Assembly: GCA_964384025.1 (NCBI GenBank)
Contig: CAYLJJ010000023.1
Location: 1 to 64,000 of the forward strand
DNA length: 64,000 nt
Direction of reading: 5' to 3'
Source: CAYLJJ01 sp964384025
Lineage (GTDB): Bacteria; Myxococcota_A; Bradymonadia; UBA7976; UBA1532
Positions 24,356-32,299 of the stretch are shown here, in pieces (position 1 is the first letter of the stretch; each line of letters starts with the position of its first letter). Both the position numbers and the translations under genes were made by a program. The notes under the pieces were generated by a model. The model did no database searches, was not told where the DNA came from, and saw nothing but the letters and a program-made list of their open reading frames with translations.

Positions 24356-26758
24356 ATGTTCTTTAAAGGTGACGATTCCATCCGAGTACTCCCCCTCCTC
24401 CCCCTTAGAGATATCATCGTATTTCCTCACATGGTGGTGCCTCTCTTTGTTGGTCGTGAAAAGTCGATCAAAAGCTTGGAAGAAGCGATGAGCGGCGGGA
24501 AGGATCTCCTGCTCGCCGCTCAGCGGATCGCCAAAACCAATGATCCCAAGCCAGGGGAGATCTTCTCTACCGGAACGATGGGGACCATCATCCAGTTTCT
24601 GCGCTTGCCCGATGGAACCGTCAAGGTCCTTATCGAGGGGAAGCGCCGTGCGAAGATCCGCCGTTTCTTAGAGACCGAGGAGCTTTTTAGAGTTGAGGCC
24701 AGCTATATTCAGGAGCGGCAGAGCCTCAACGCCGAGATCGAGGCCTTGGTCCGGCAGGTTCACTCCAGCTTTGAGGAGTATGTCAAGCTCAACAAACGCA
24801 TCCCTCCCGAGATGCAGGTCGCGGTAAGCAGCATCAACGAGCCCTCGAAGCTGGCCGATTCCATCGTCGCCCACCTCAACCTCAAGCTACAAGACAAGCA
24901 GGGCATTTTGGAGATCGATATTCCAGGAGAGAGGCTCAAGAAGCTCCTGGAGTTGATGCAGGCGGAGATCGAGATCCTTCAGATGGAGAAGAAGATCCGC
25001 ACACGCGTCAAGAAGCAGATGGAGAAGAATCAGAAGGAGTACTATCTGAATGAGCAGATGCAGGCCATCCAGAAGGAGCTGGGCGATCGTGATGAACTCA
25101 AGAGCGAGCTTCAAGAGCTTGAGGAACGCATCAAGCTAAAACAGCTCAGCCCAGAAGCTGAGGAGCGTGTTCGCAAGGAGCTTAAGAAGCTCAAGCAGAT
25201 GAGCCCCATGAGCGCTGAGGCGACAGTGGTTCGCACCTATGTAGACTGGGTTCTATCGCTGCCCTGGGGGGAATACAGCGAGGATCTCAAGGATATCAAG
25301 CAAGCAGAGCAGATCCTTGATGAAGATCACTACGGGCTCCAGAAGCCCAAGGAGCGTATCCTAGAGTATCTGGCCGTGCATGGCTTGGTGGAGAAGCTGC
25401 AAGGACCCATCCTCTGCCTTGTTGGCCCTCCTGGAGTGGGTAAAACCTCTTTGGCTCGCTCTATCGCTCGCTCTATGGATCGAAAATTTATCCGTATGAG
25501 TTTGGGCGGTGTGCGCGATGAGGCGGAGATTCGTGGGCATCGTCGAACCTATATCGGTGCTCTCCCAGGAAAGATCATCCAGAGCCTGAAGAAGGCGGGG
25601 CGCTCCAATCCAGTGATCCTCCTTGATGAGATCGATAAGATGAGCGCTGACTTTCGAGGAGATCCCTCTTCAGCGCTCCTTGAGGTCCTCGATCCAGAGC
25701 AAAACCCCTTCTTCAACGATCACTATCTGGACCTGGACTATGACCTAAGCCGGGTGATGTTTATCACCACCGCCAACAACCGCCACCAGATCCCTGTCCC
25801 TCTCCAGGATCGCTTAGAGATCATCGAGCTCTCAGGCTATACCGAGTATGAGAAGTTGCGCATCGCTCAGCGCTATCTGGAGCCCAAACAGAGGGTGCGC
25901 AATGGTCTGGAGAAAGCTCAGATCCAGTGGACCCACTCCGCCTTTCAGCGCATCATCAACCGCTACACCCGAGAGAGCGGAGTACGCTCTCTTGAGCGAG
26001 AGATCGCCTCTGTCTGCCGTAAAATCGCCAAGGAGCTGCTGCTCTTCCGAGATGAGGGGGCAGCTCTTGAGGATTTTAAGCTCAAGGTGAGCACCCAACA
26101 GATCCAAAAATATCTGGGAACACCACGCTTTAAATTTGGGATCGTCGATGCTCGCGATGAGATCGGCTTGGTCAACGGTCTGGCTTTTACCTCCTGGGGG
26201 GGGAACCTGCTCCAGACAGAGGTGAGCGTGATGCCCGGAAAGGGCAAGCTGATCATCACAGGACAGCTGGGAGAGGTGATGCAGGAGTCTGCTCAGGCGG
26301 CGGTCAGTTATGTTCGCAGCCGTGCTGTAGACCTGGGCCTCGCTCCTAACTTCTATCAGGCTCTAGATATCCATATGCACTTCCCAGAGGGGGCGATCCC
26401 CAAGGATGGTCCCTCGGCTGGGGTGACGATGGCGACCGCCTTGGTGAGCGCGCTCTGCAAGCTCAAGGTGCGCCATGATATCGCTATGACCGGAGAGATC
26501 ACCCTGCGAGGCCGTGTCCTCCCCATCGGGGGGCTTAAGGAGAAGGTCCTGGCGGCTCGACGAGGGGGAATCCGCAGCGTGCTGATCCCTGAGGAGAACC
26601 GAAAAGATATCAAAGAGATCCCCCAACAGGTCCGCAAACAGATCAACTTTATCCTGGTGGAGCACGCTGATCAGGTCTTAGAAAACGCGCTGATCTATGA
26701 TGAGCAGCTCTGGAAGGGCCGACAAACCCTTGAAGAAAAGGGAGAGAAAGATCCTTGA
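24356..26758 (+). CDS. lon: Lon protease
   Basis: 800 residues, standard LonA. The N-terminal substrate domain begins VLPLLPLRDIIVFPHMVVPL. A coiled-coil linker comes next, then the AAA+ module with Walker A GPPGVGKTSL at about 357, and a C-terminal protease domain. The Ser-Lys dyad is Ser687 in PKDGPSAGV and Lys730 in GGLKEKVLAA, 43 residues apart as in E. coli. The 87-nt gap after clpX may hold a separate promoter, but none is convincing. A 12-bp palindrome CTTGATATCAAG lies just after the stop and is not a terminator. Confidence 0.97.
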   Translation: MFFKGDDSIRVLPLLPLRDIIVFPHMVVPLFVGREKSIKSLEEAMSGGKDLLLAAQRIAKTNDPKPGEIFSTGTMGTIIQFLRLPDGTVKVLIEGKRRAKIRRFLETEELFRVEASYIQERQSLNAEIEALVRQVHSSFEEYVKLNKRIPPEMQVAVSSINEPSKLADSIVAHLNLKLQDKQGILEIDIPGERLKKLLELMQAEIEILQMEKKIRTRVKKQMEKNQKEYYLNEQMQAIQKELGDRDELKSELQELEERIKLKQLSPEAEERVRKELKKLKQMSPMSAEATVVRTYVDWVLSLPWGEYSEDLKDIKQAEQILDEDHYGLQKPKERILEYLAVHGLVEKLQGPILCLVGPPGVGKTSLARSIARSMDRKFIRMSLGGVRDEAEIRGHRRTYIGALPGKIIQSLKKAGRSNPVILLDEIDKMSADFRGDPSSALLEVLDPEQNPFFNDHYLDLDYDLSRVMFITTANNRHQIPVPLQDRLEIIELSGYTEYEKLRIAQRYLEPKQRVRNGLEKAQIQWTHSAFQRIINRYTRESGVRSLEREIASVCRKIAKELLLFRDEGAALEDFKLKVSTQQIQKYLGTPRFKFGIVDARDEIGLVNGLAFTSWGGNLLQTEVSVMPGKGKLIITGQLGEVMQESAQAAVSYVRSRAVDLGLAPNFYQALDIHMHFPEGAIPKDGPSAGVTMATALVSALCKLKVRHDIAMTGEITLRGRVLPIGGLKEKVLAARRGGIRSVLIPEENRKDIKEIPQQVRKQINFILVEHADQVLENALIYDEQLWKGRQTLEEKGEKDP

Positions 26759-26814
26759 ATCTGCGGGATTGCTCTTGATATCAAGACTCCACTTTGTTAA
26801 AGGTCTCCAGCCCT

Positions 26815-26887
26815 GGGCGGGTAGCTCAGCTGGTAGAGCAGCGGCCTTACATGCCGCTGGTCGCAGGTTCAAGTCCTGTCCCGCCCA
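26815..26887 (+). tRNA. tRNA-Val (TAC)
   Basis: 73 nt. Acceptor GGGCGGG pairs with CCCGCCC. Anticodon stem GCGGC/GCCGC holds loop CTTACAT, anticodon TAC. The discriminator is A and CCA is not encoded. An open frame that starts in lon reads straight through this tRNA and is an artefact at its 5' end. Confidence 0.95.
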
Positions 26888-26900
26888 CATCAACTGCTGT

Positions 26901-28031
26901 TTGCTGCTCTTAAGCAGCTTACAGCTTTCCTGTTTCGACAACAGTTCAGATTCAGACTGGTACTATGATGTACCCGTCTATCCAGATCGCCTTCCTCTAG
27001 ATCAAGGGGTTGAGGCTCCTCCACCTGCAAAATTGAAGATCGCTTCCTACAACGTACAACGCCTCTACGATCTGGAGGATGATTGGTATGATGAGGGAGA
27101 ACTGACCCCAGAGATAGGTGCTTGGGATCAAAGACGCTACAACCTAAGGATGCAGCAGCTTGGACAGGTTATCGCCGACCTGGATGCAGATATCATCGCC
27201 ATCGTCGAGATTGAAAAGGAGAGCCTCCTCTTCGATCTGGCTGAGGCGGTACAACTTCGGGGAGGTCCCCGCTATGACTACCTAGCTGCGGTAGAGGGCT
27301 CTGATGGTGGAGGGGGCTTGGATCTGGGAGTGATGAGTCGCTATCCCATCCTCCACGATTATAAGCGCCCCATCAGCAATACCATCCGTTGTGAGGGGGC
27401 TGATGGTTGGATTGAGCTGGATGGCAGTCGCCCTGAAGCTCGGCCCATCCTTCAGGCGGAGATCGATCTAAGCTTTAATGGAGAAGCGGATCTGATCCTC
27501 TTTGTGAACCATTGGAAATCTAAACTCACAGGACGAAGCTGCTTTGACAGCGAGGTTCGCCGGGTGAGGGCCGCCGAAGCTTTAGCCTCTGCCTTTGAGA
27601 GCCTTATTCAAGAGGCTCCGAGCCGCCCCATCATCGCCCTGGGTGATTTTAACGCCTGGGAGTTTGAAGATCCCTTGCGGGAGAGCTTGAACGCTCGCTT
27701 GGATCTTTCAGCGATAGAGAGGCCCGAGCAGATCTTTAATGCTTGGGGCCTAAGGGAGGAGTTGCAGGAGTGGGGGAGTGACAACAGCAACAACAGCAGA
27801 GAGAACAGCAGCTATCGTTATCGAGGGGAGTGGAGCCGTTTGGATCATCTCCTCTTGAGTGGAAATCTCAGGCCGGGAGGAGAGGCCCGTTGGCGACCCA
27901 GCGTAATGAGTTCTCATCACCCAGATCATCTGCTCCGAGACGGAGCACCCTACGCCTGGTCTCTACGTAGATCGGAGGGCTACAGCGATCATCTCCCCAT
28001 CTATCTGATCCTGGAAGAGGATCTAGAATGA
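26901..28031 (+). CDS. Endonuclease/exonuclease/phosphatase-family lipoprotein
   Basis: About 376 residues. The fold is shown by LKIASYNVQRLYD, ADIIAIVEIE, VNHWKSK, ALGDFNAWEFEDP and GYSDHLPIYL, the metal and catalytic motifs of Mg-dependent phosphodiesterases and nucleases. A hydrophobic stretch with lipobox LQLSC precedes it, so it is probably exported and lipidated. The start is unsure. The frame stays open back through tRNA-Val into lon, but translation through a tRNA is not credible. The nearest in-frame option that keeps the lipobox is a TTG at 26901, without a Shine-Dalgarno and without basic residues. The stop overlaps the tiny ORF downstream (ATGA). Confidence 0.78.
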   Translation: MLLLSSLQLSCFDNSSDSDWYYDVPVYPDRLPLDQGVEAPPPAKLKIASYNVQRLYDLEDDWYDEGELTPEIGAWDQRRYNLRMQQLGQVIADLDADIIAIVEIEKESLLFDLAEAVQLRGGPRYDYLAAVEGSDGGGGLDLGVMSRYPILHDYKRPISNTIRCEGADGWIELDGSRPEARPILQAEIDLSFNGEADLILFVNHWKSKLTGRSCFDSEVRRVRAAEALASAFESLIQEAPSRPIIALGDFNAWEFEDPLRESLNARLDLSAIERPEQIFNAWGLREELQEWGSDNSNNSRENSSYRYRGEWSRLDHLLLSGNLRPGGEARWRPSVMSSHHPDHLLRDGAPYAWSLRRSEGYSDHLPIYLILEEDLE

Positions 28032-28126
28032 AGAAAAAACTTAGCAGCCTCCTTTTTTGTTTGATCTCCTGCTCCTGTTTAGATAGAACCTCTTCGCAAC
28101 AAGGGGTTGTAGCTCAGTTTGGTTAG
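28028..28126 (+). CDS. Small lipoprotein-like ORF running into tRNA-Asp (possible gene remnant)
   Basis: ATG overlaps the endonuclease stop (ATGA) and follows AGAGG at proper spacing. The 32-residue product starts MKKKLSSLLFCLISCSC, a textbook lipoprotein signal with Cys near 15-17. After eight more codons it enters the tRNA-Asp gene and stops in its D-loop. It may be the 5' stump of a lipoprotein gene cut off at the tRNA, or a real micro-lipoprotein. I favour the stump. Confidence 0.4.
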   Translation: MKKKLSSLLFCLISCSCLDRTSSQQGVVAQFG

Positions 28127-28177
28127 AGCGCTGGCCTGTCAAGCCAGAGGCCGCGGGTTCAAGTCCCGTCAACCCCG
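28103..28177 (+). tRNA. tRNA-Asp (GTC)
   Basis: 75 nt. Acceptor GGGGTTG pairs with CAACCCC. Anticodon stem CTGGC/GCCAG holds loop CTGTCAA, anticodon GTC. The discriminator is G and CCA is not encoded. A strong terminator follows at once. AT-richer accessory genes begin on its 3' side, the usual arrangement for integration at a tRNA. Confidence 0.95.
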
Positions 28178-28181
28178 CAAG

Positions 28182-28214
28182 AACCCCAGGAGATCTCTCC
28201 TGGGGTTTTTTTTT
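28182..28214 (+). terminator. Rho-independent terminator after tRNA-Asp
   Basis: Arms AACCCCAGGAGA (28182-28193) and TCTCCTGGGGTT (28196-28207) are perfectly complementary. The central bases must open as loop, leaving a stem of about 10 bp, followed by an unbroken run of nine T (28206-28214). It closes the plus-strand unit holding tRNA-Val, the endonuclease and tRNA-Asp. Confidence 0.92.
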
Positions 28215-28247
28215 GCAATCTGCCCCATCTAAATCTCGTGGAAGAGT

Positions 28248-30749
28248 CTAAAACCTCAACCTCCAACGGGTTTTGAGGAAGAAACTCTCAACAGCCTTTG
28301 ACCGCTCTTCAAAGCTGATCCGAGCCTTCAAATTGATCTTCACAAGTTGAGCTTCTGTATGAAGCGAGGCCTTAAAGCTTGAACCTGTGGGCAGTAGATC
28401 CATCAGCAAAGCGGTCATTGCCTGTTGGTTGGGGTGGACGTTGGCTTCTACAGGCCACCAAGTCGCCTTAGAGACTGCCAGCATAAACTCCTCATTGAGA
28501 GCCCCTATCTCAGGCGTGATAAAATTGAGGATGATCCGTCCGTTCTTAAAGCTGATCCTTGAGATCTCATGAGGGATATTTGGAGCCATAGAGAGAATAA
28601 GCTCTCTGGCCCTTGTCATATCCATAGCCTCCCCGTGAGGAGTAAGCACTTGCTGCTTATTCCCTCTCTCTGCCTGAGCAAAAGAGAGCGAAAAGCCCGT
28701 CTCTTCAAGAAAACGAACCTGAAGAGACCGGAGCTGTTCTTCAAATTTCTTGAGGGTAGCCGGCCCAAGATCGATCGAAACTCGTTTGTTTTGGAGATGG
28801 ATAGATGGGCTATTTGATGGCTTCAACTCTCCAGACAAAAGAGATAGGGCGTGAATTCTCAATTGTTGTTGATGAGGCGATCTCTTGGTACGTATTGTCC
28901 AGCCTGTTTCTCTTTCAAGGCGGTGGTGAACAGACTCAAACTTTGGAAGAATCGCGTCTGGAAAATAGAAATGAAGGGTCAGAGTTCTTGTTCCAGGTTG
29001 TACGCCCACTTTGTAAAGTCCCCATGAGCGATCGATAGTCGATTTAACATGGGCACTCGCTTGGTTTGGATTTAAAGCAGTATCTTCATCATCCCAACCA
29101 CCGATGACCTCACCCTTGAAATGCCGAATACGATATTCGCCTTTCTTTCGTTTGAAAGGGCTTTTCTTTCCCTGCAAGAGAATCTCAGTCTTTTTGATAA
29201 CCTCAGTATCTCTCGCACCAGCTTCATCTCCCCACTCTTCGAGAAGCGATCTAATCGTATAGCTACGAGCCCCTTTATCTCTCTCAAAGAGCGTTATGGC
29301 AAAGTCACGAATATCTTTAAATTCTAGTGGTTTATTAACAAGGCTGACCGATGTTTGAGCTTTATCAATTCGAGATCCTCGGGACCTCCTTCCTGTGAAC
29401 TCAAACGATTCTCCGAGATTTGGACGGATCACATCTCGAACGCCGAATTGATGGAGAGAATCTTCTAGAAGCTCACGAGCCTGTTTATCTCCATGCACCA
29501 GAAAAACTTTACGAGGACGGAGCTGTTTAAGAGCGGCTACCAGCTCGGTGGTATCCGCATGAGCACTCAATCCATAGGTTCCAACAGAACACTTAAGCTC
29601 GATACTCTCATCCCCAAATCGAAGAAGCCCACCTCCATCACGAGCAAGATCTTGAACTTGTCGACCAGGGCTCTCCTCATCTTGGTAGCCTGTAATCGCA
29701 ATATGGTGAAGAGGATCTGGGGCGAGTTTACCTGCATAGAACTGACTGGGACCTCCAGAGAGCATCCCAGAGCTTGAAATGATGATTGAAGGATGGATAT
29801 GTATCAACTCATGTCGGCTCTCAGGAGCTTGTACGGCTGAGATATTCTTGTTGCTGAAGAAGGGATCACCAGTACATCGGCTTAGATGCCTGAAGCGTGA
29901 TGTGGCATAAGATGTGTGATTCCAATAAACACGGCACATACTTCGAACCATTCCATCGACGAATACAGGAATGTCTGGTAGTTCTCCCTTTTCAAAGGCT
30001 CTCGCCATCAAGAGGATGATCTCTTGAGCACGCCCAAGAGCAAAAGCAGGAATGAGAACAGTGCCTTTGCGTTCAACGATCTGTGAGACCTGAGAAATAA
30101 GCCGACGTTCTTCTCCAAAACGGCTTGTATGAGCGCGCCCTCCATATGTAGACTCACAAACGACAGCATCCACGCTTCCAGGCCTGAGCTTGCTCCAATC
30201 AAAGCCACCCACCGTAAGTTGAGGGCTCTTTGAAACATCCCCACTGATGAGAACAGAACCATCATCAGTTTGAATGAGAACACTTGAAGCTCCGAGAATA
30301 TGACCTGCGGGATAGTAGGTCGCTCTAACAGCCCCTCCCAAAATCTCAAAAGGCTCTTCCCAATAAACGCTTTGAACAAGATTGAAGACTCGCTCAACCG
30401 CTTCGGGAGGATAAAGAGGGATCTCTCCCTCTTTTTCCGATTCCATCTTCATGATCTTGAGGGAGTCTTTGAGTAGAACTCGAACAAGATCGACTGTTGG
30501 CGGAGTCATATATATGGGCACATGAGATGTTTGGATAAGCAGAGGGAGAGCACCACTGTGATCCATATGTGCGTGAGTAAGGAAGATTGCGTCAGCCCCA
30601 CCCGCTTCTTGTATAAGCTGGAGCCAGGGCAATGTATCTTCAGCATTCATACGAATGCCACAGTCTACAACAATACGATGCGTTCCGATCTCTATAAGAG
30701 TGCAGCTCGCTCCGACTTCATCGGCCCCACCAAGAAAACTTAATTTCAT
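28248..30749 (-). CDS. Metallo-beta-lactamase/beta-CASP nuclease with long C-terminal extension
   Basis: 833 residues. The first ~450 are a complete CPSF73/RNase J-like core: THAHMDH (59-64 carrying the ligands), His150 in PAGHILGAS, Asp171 in SGDVS, motif A Glu199 in ESTYGG, motif B His397 in LSAHADT and motif C His419 in VFLVHGD. Such enzymes cut RNA, some DNA. The other ~380 residues are unusual: a basic region, then three or more alpha/beta-looking segments with a recurring ETGW/ETGF/KTRW pattern, possibly KH-like nucleic-acid binding repeats (inference). The gene is visibly AT-richer than its neighbours. It lies downstream of a ribbon-helix-helix-like gene and a basic protein on the same strand. 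AGGCGGG precedes the ATG. Confidence 0.88.
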   Translation of the reverse strand: MKLSFLGGADEVGASCTLIEIGTHRIVVDCGIRMNAEDTLPWLQLIQEAGGADAIFLTHAHMDHSGALPLLIQTSHVPIYMTPPTVDLVRVLLKDSLKIMKMESEKEGEIPLYPPEAVERVFNLVQSVYWEEPFEILGGAVRATYYPAGHILGASSVLIQTDDGSVLISGDVSKSPQLTVGGFDWSKLRPGSVDAVVCESTYGGRAHTSRFGEERRLISQVSQIVERKGTVLIPAFALGRAQEIILLMARAFEKGELPDIPVFVDGMVRSMCRVYWNHTSYATSRFRHLSRCTGDPFFSNKNISAVQAPESRHELIHIHPSIIISSSGMLSGGPSQFYAGKLAPDPLHHIAITGYQDEESPGRQVQDLARDGGGLLRFGDESIELKCSVGTYGLSAHADTTELVAALKQLRPRKVFLVHGDKQARELLEDSLHQFGVRDVIRPNLGESFEFTGRRSRGSRIDKAQTSVSLVNKPLEFKDIRDFAITLFERDKGARSYTIRSLLEEWGDEAGARDTEVIKKTEILLQGKKSPFKRKKGEYRIRHFKGEVIGGWDDEDTALNPNQASAHVKSTIDRSWGLYKVGVQPGTRTLTLHFYFPDAILPKFESVHHRLERETGWTIRTKRSPHQQQLRIHALSLLSGELKPSNSPSIHLQNKRVSIDLGPATLKKFEEQLRSLQVRFLEETGFSLSFAQAERGNKQQVLTPHGEAMDMTRARELILSMAPNIPHEISRISFKNGRIILNFITPEIGALNEEFMLAVSKATWWPVEANVHPNQQAMTALLMDLLPTGSSFKASLHTEAQLVKINLKARISFEERSKAVESFFLKTRWRLRF

Positions 30750-30853
30750 AATAACCCGCCTGTTTTCTAGAGCTTGAGTAAGCGCTCAATGACTTCTGAA
30801 ATATACTTCATCAAGCACATAAATATTTTCTGGTATGTCTAATAAAGATGATC

Positions 30854-31051
30854 CTATTTAAGATTTGAGGATGCTCCTCCATCCAATTCAGATAGAAGGG
30901 TATCGATCCCTTTAGATATAGCCAAACGAGCAACAGATCGTTTATTGACTTTCCCTACATTCTGTTGAGACTTGAGCATCTCGACAAGTTTTTCAATATC
31001 GAGTATTGTTCTTTGGCTAAGTCTAATAGTGAATGTTTTGAGTGGAGTCAT
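30854..31051 (-). CDS. Ribbon-helix-helix-like small DNA-binding protein
   Basis: 65 residues: a short strand KTFTIRLS, then helix RTILDIEKLVEMLK and a second helix KRSVARLAISKGIDTLLSEL. This strand-helix-helix order fits CopG/Arc-type repressors or antitoxins. It lies 27 nt after the 147-residue gene and 104 nt before the beta-CASP gene, all on one strand. No clear Shine-Dalgarno precedes the ATG. It could autoregulate the cluster or serve as an antitoxin; the adjacent protein does not resemble a known toxin. Confidence 0.65.
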   Translation of the reverse strand: MTPLKTFTIRLSQRTILDIEKLVEMLKSQQNVGKVNKRSVARLAISKGIDTLLSELDGGASSNLK

Positions 31052-31078
31052 TGGTGGGAATATGGAAGAGTTGTGTTG

Positions 31079-31522
31079 CTAGAGAATTCCAGCTTCGTCC
31101 AGGTCTGCTTCAGGAACTCCGACCACGAGAAGAATCTCACGAGTAAGATTGTTCCGTTTTGCATAAGCAGGAAGCATGGCGATGAATTGTTTATGCAGTT
31201 CGGCAGGAGCGCTTCTCGTGAGAGCAGCTTCCAGACTGGCTTTCCTGGCCATCCAGATCGCTCGCTCGGAAGGAAGCAAGGGGAGTTCCTTTTCTATTGT
31301 TCCAATGCGCTTACCATCTTTAAATACAGGAGCTTTCTTGATTCGTACCCCTCGCTCAAGCATCATCGCAATACCTGCGATCTTCTCTCGCTTCTTCTCT
31401 ATTGCTCGTCCACGCAGGGACTTGATGTAGCGGTTAAAGAGCCCTCGCTGAGACTTAGACACAGCTCCCAGCTCACGAGCCTCAGATGTGATGTTGCCTC
31501 GTCGTCCCTTCTTCTTGACCAT
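31079..31522 (-). CDS. Basic protein of unknown function
   Basis: 147 residues from an ATG six bases after AGGAG. The N-terminal half is strongly basic (MVKKKGRRGN, then KSLRGRAIEKKREK). The C-terminal part is helical and ends AYAKRNNLTREILLVVGVPEADLDEAGIL, which looks like a small helix-turn-helix-type domain. I recognise no family. It is first in the AT-rich minus-strand cluster, with a good promoter just upstream. A nucleic-acid-binding role, perhaps plasmid- or phage-derived, is inference. Confidence 0.7.
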   Translation of the reverse strand: MVKKKGRRGNITSEARELGAVSKSQRGLFNRYIKSLRGRAIEKKREKIAGIAMMLERGVRIKKAPVFKDGKRIGTIEKELPLLPSERAIWMARKASLEAALTRSAPAELHKQFIAMLPAYAKRNNLTREILLVVGVPEADLDEAGIL

Positions 31523-31559
31523 CTTCTTCTCCTAAAAGGTTCAGATTGAGAGTTCTGGA

Positions 31560-31589
31560 TATATAATCGGGATGAGATAGTTTTTTCAA
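31560..31589 (-). promoter_or_regulatory. Sigma-70-like promoter of the AT-rich cluster
   Basis: On the minus strand TTGAAA (31589-31584) is followed, after 17-18 bp, by TTATAT/TATATA (31566-31560). The -10 ends 37 bases before the ATG of the 147-residue protein, which has its own AGGAG. Both boxes are good matches to the housekeeping consensus. Confidence 0.6.
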
Positions 31590-31933
31590 CACAAAATAGC
31601 AAAAAGCAAATGGAATAATGTGAAGCAGGCTTCATGTTTTCTTTTTTTCTATGGAAAAATTACATCCAACATGTTGCCTCAATGAAAGGAAAAATTTCAC
31701 GGACGCAGTTCCAAAAAGTAGAACTACAATTGGATCATCGCTCACGATATTCTTGAGCTACCAGGATGGGTTCATCCTTACCACGAGTTGAATGGTCTGA
31801 GCAGCATCTGGATGGATAAGTAGAGGAAAAAATGGGTGATTCCCCCTCCATTCTAGAGAGATGTTGGCATACTGTATTGACCAATCAGGGGCTGAGCCTC
31901 AACTGGAGAAGATCTGCAACTCAGGAGCTTTTT
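31590..31933. other. AT-rich intergenic stretch
   Basis: About 340 bases between the promoter of the minus-strand cluster and the cupin gene. It marks the right edge of the low-GC segment. A short GAAGC-AG-GCTTC hairpin before a T-rich tract (about 31620-31650) is present, but no gene ends before it. I searched by eye for a copy of the tRNA-Asp 3' end and found none. No gene is seen. Confidence 0.5.
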
Positions 31934-32299
31934 ATGAAAATCCCCCTTGTAAAATATCGTGATGAGGTCCAACCCACTCCCTGCCCCTATGGCACTACTA
32001 CCCGTGTGGTGACTGGAGGAGAGGGGGGAGTCGCCAATGTTCATATAATCTCTGTTACTCGAGGAGGTCTCCACTACCATAGCGCCTATGATGAGACCTA
32101 CTATCTTCTCTCTGGTGAGGGGAAGATCCGCTTGGATGGATGTGAGTATGTGCTCCGTCCAGGCGCGGTGGTCGTGATCCCTGCAGGTGTAGCTCATGAA
32201 CTGGAATCTGGGACCGAAGCGCCCTTGGAATTTGTTATCTTTGGGACTCCTGCGTTGCCCATCGAGAGTAAAGAAGCACGACCTCTTAAGCTTCCCTGA
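31934..32299 (+). CDS. Small cupin-domain protein
   Basis: 121 residues from the ATG at 31934, six bases after AGGAG. The frame is open further upstream but unsupported. Cupin motif 1 is GGLHYHSAYDETYYLLSGEG and motif 2 PGAVVVIPAGVAHEL. Together they supply His/His/Glu and His metal ligands. Small single-cupin proteins can be isomerases, dioxygenases or sensors; nothing here narrows it. The next lipoprotein gene appears to start inside its 3' end. Confidence 0.88.
   Translation: MKIPLVKYRDEVQPTPCPYGTTTRVVTGGEGGVANVHIISVTRGGLHYHSAYDETYYLLSGEGKIRLDGCEYVLRPGAVVVIPAGVAHELESGTEAPLEFVIFGTPALPIESKEARPLKLP

Noticed and set aside
26697..26900. N-terminal extension of the endonuclease frame
   Set aside because: It would overlap the lon 3' end and be translated through the whole of tRNA-Val.
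31618..31650. GAAGC-AG-GCTTC hairpin before a T-rich tract
   Set aside because: The stem is short and no plus-strand gene ends before it, so a terminator call is unsupported.
28178..31933. Direct repeat of the tRNA-Asp 3' end as an attachment site
   Set aside because: I looked for the 3' end (ttcaagtcccgtcaacccc) on the far side of the AT-rich segment and did not find it, so no att pair is claimed.
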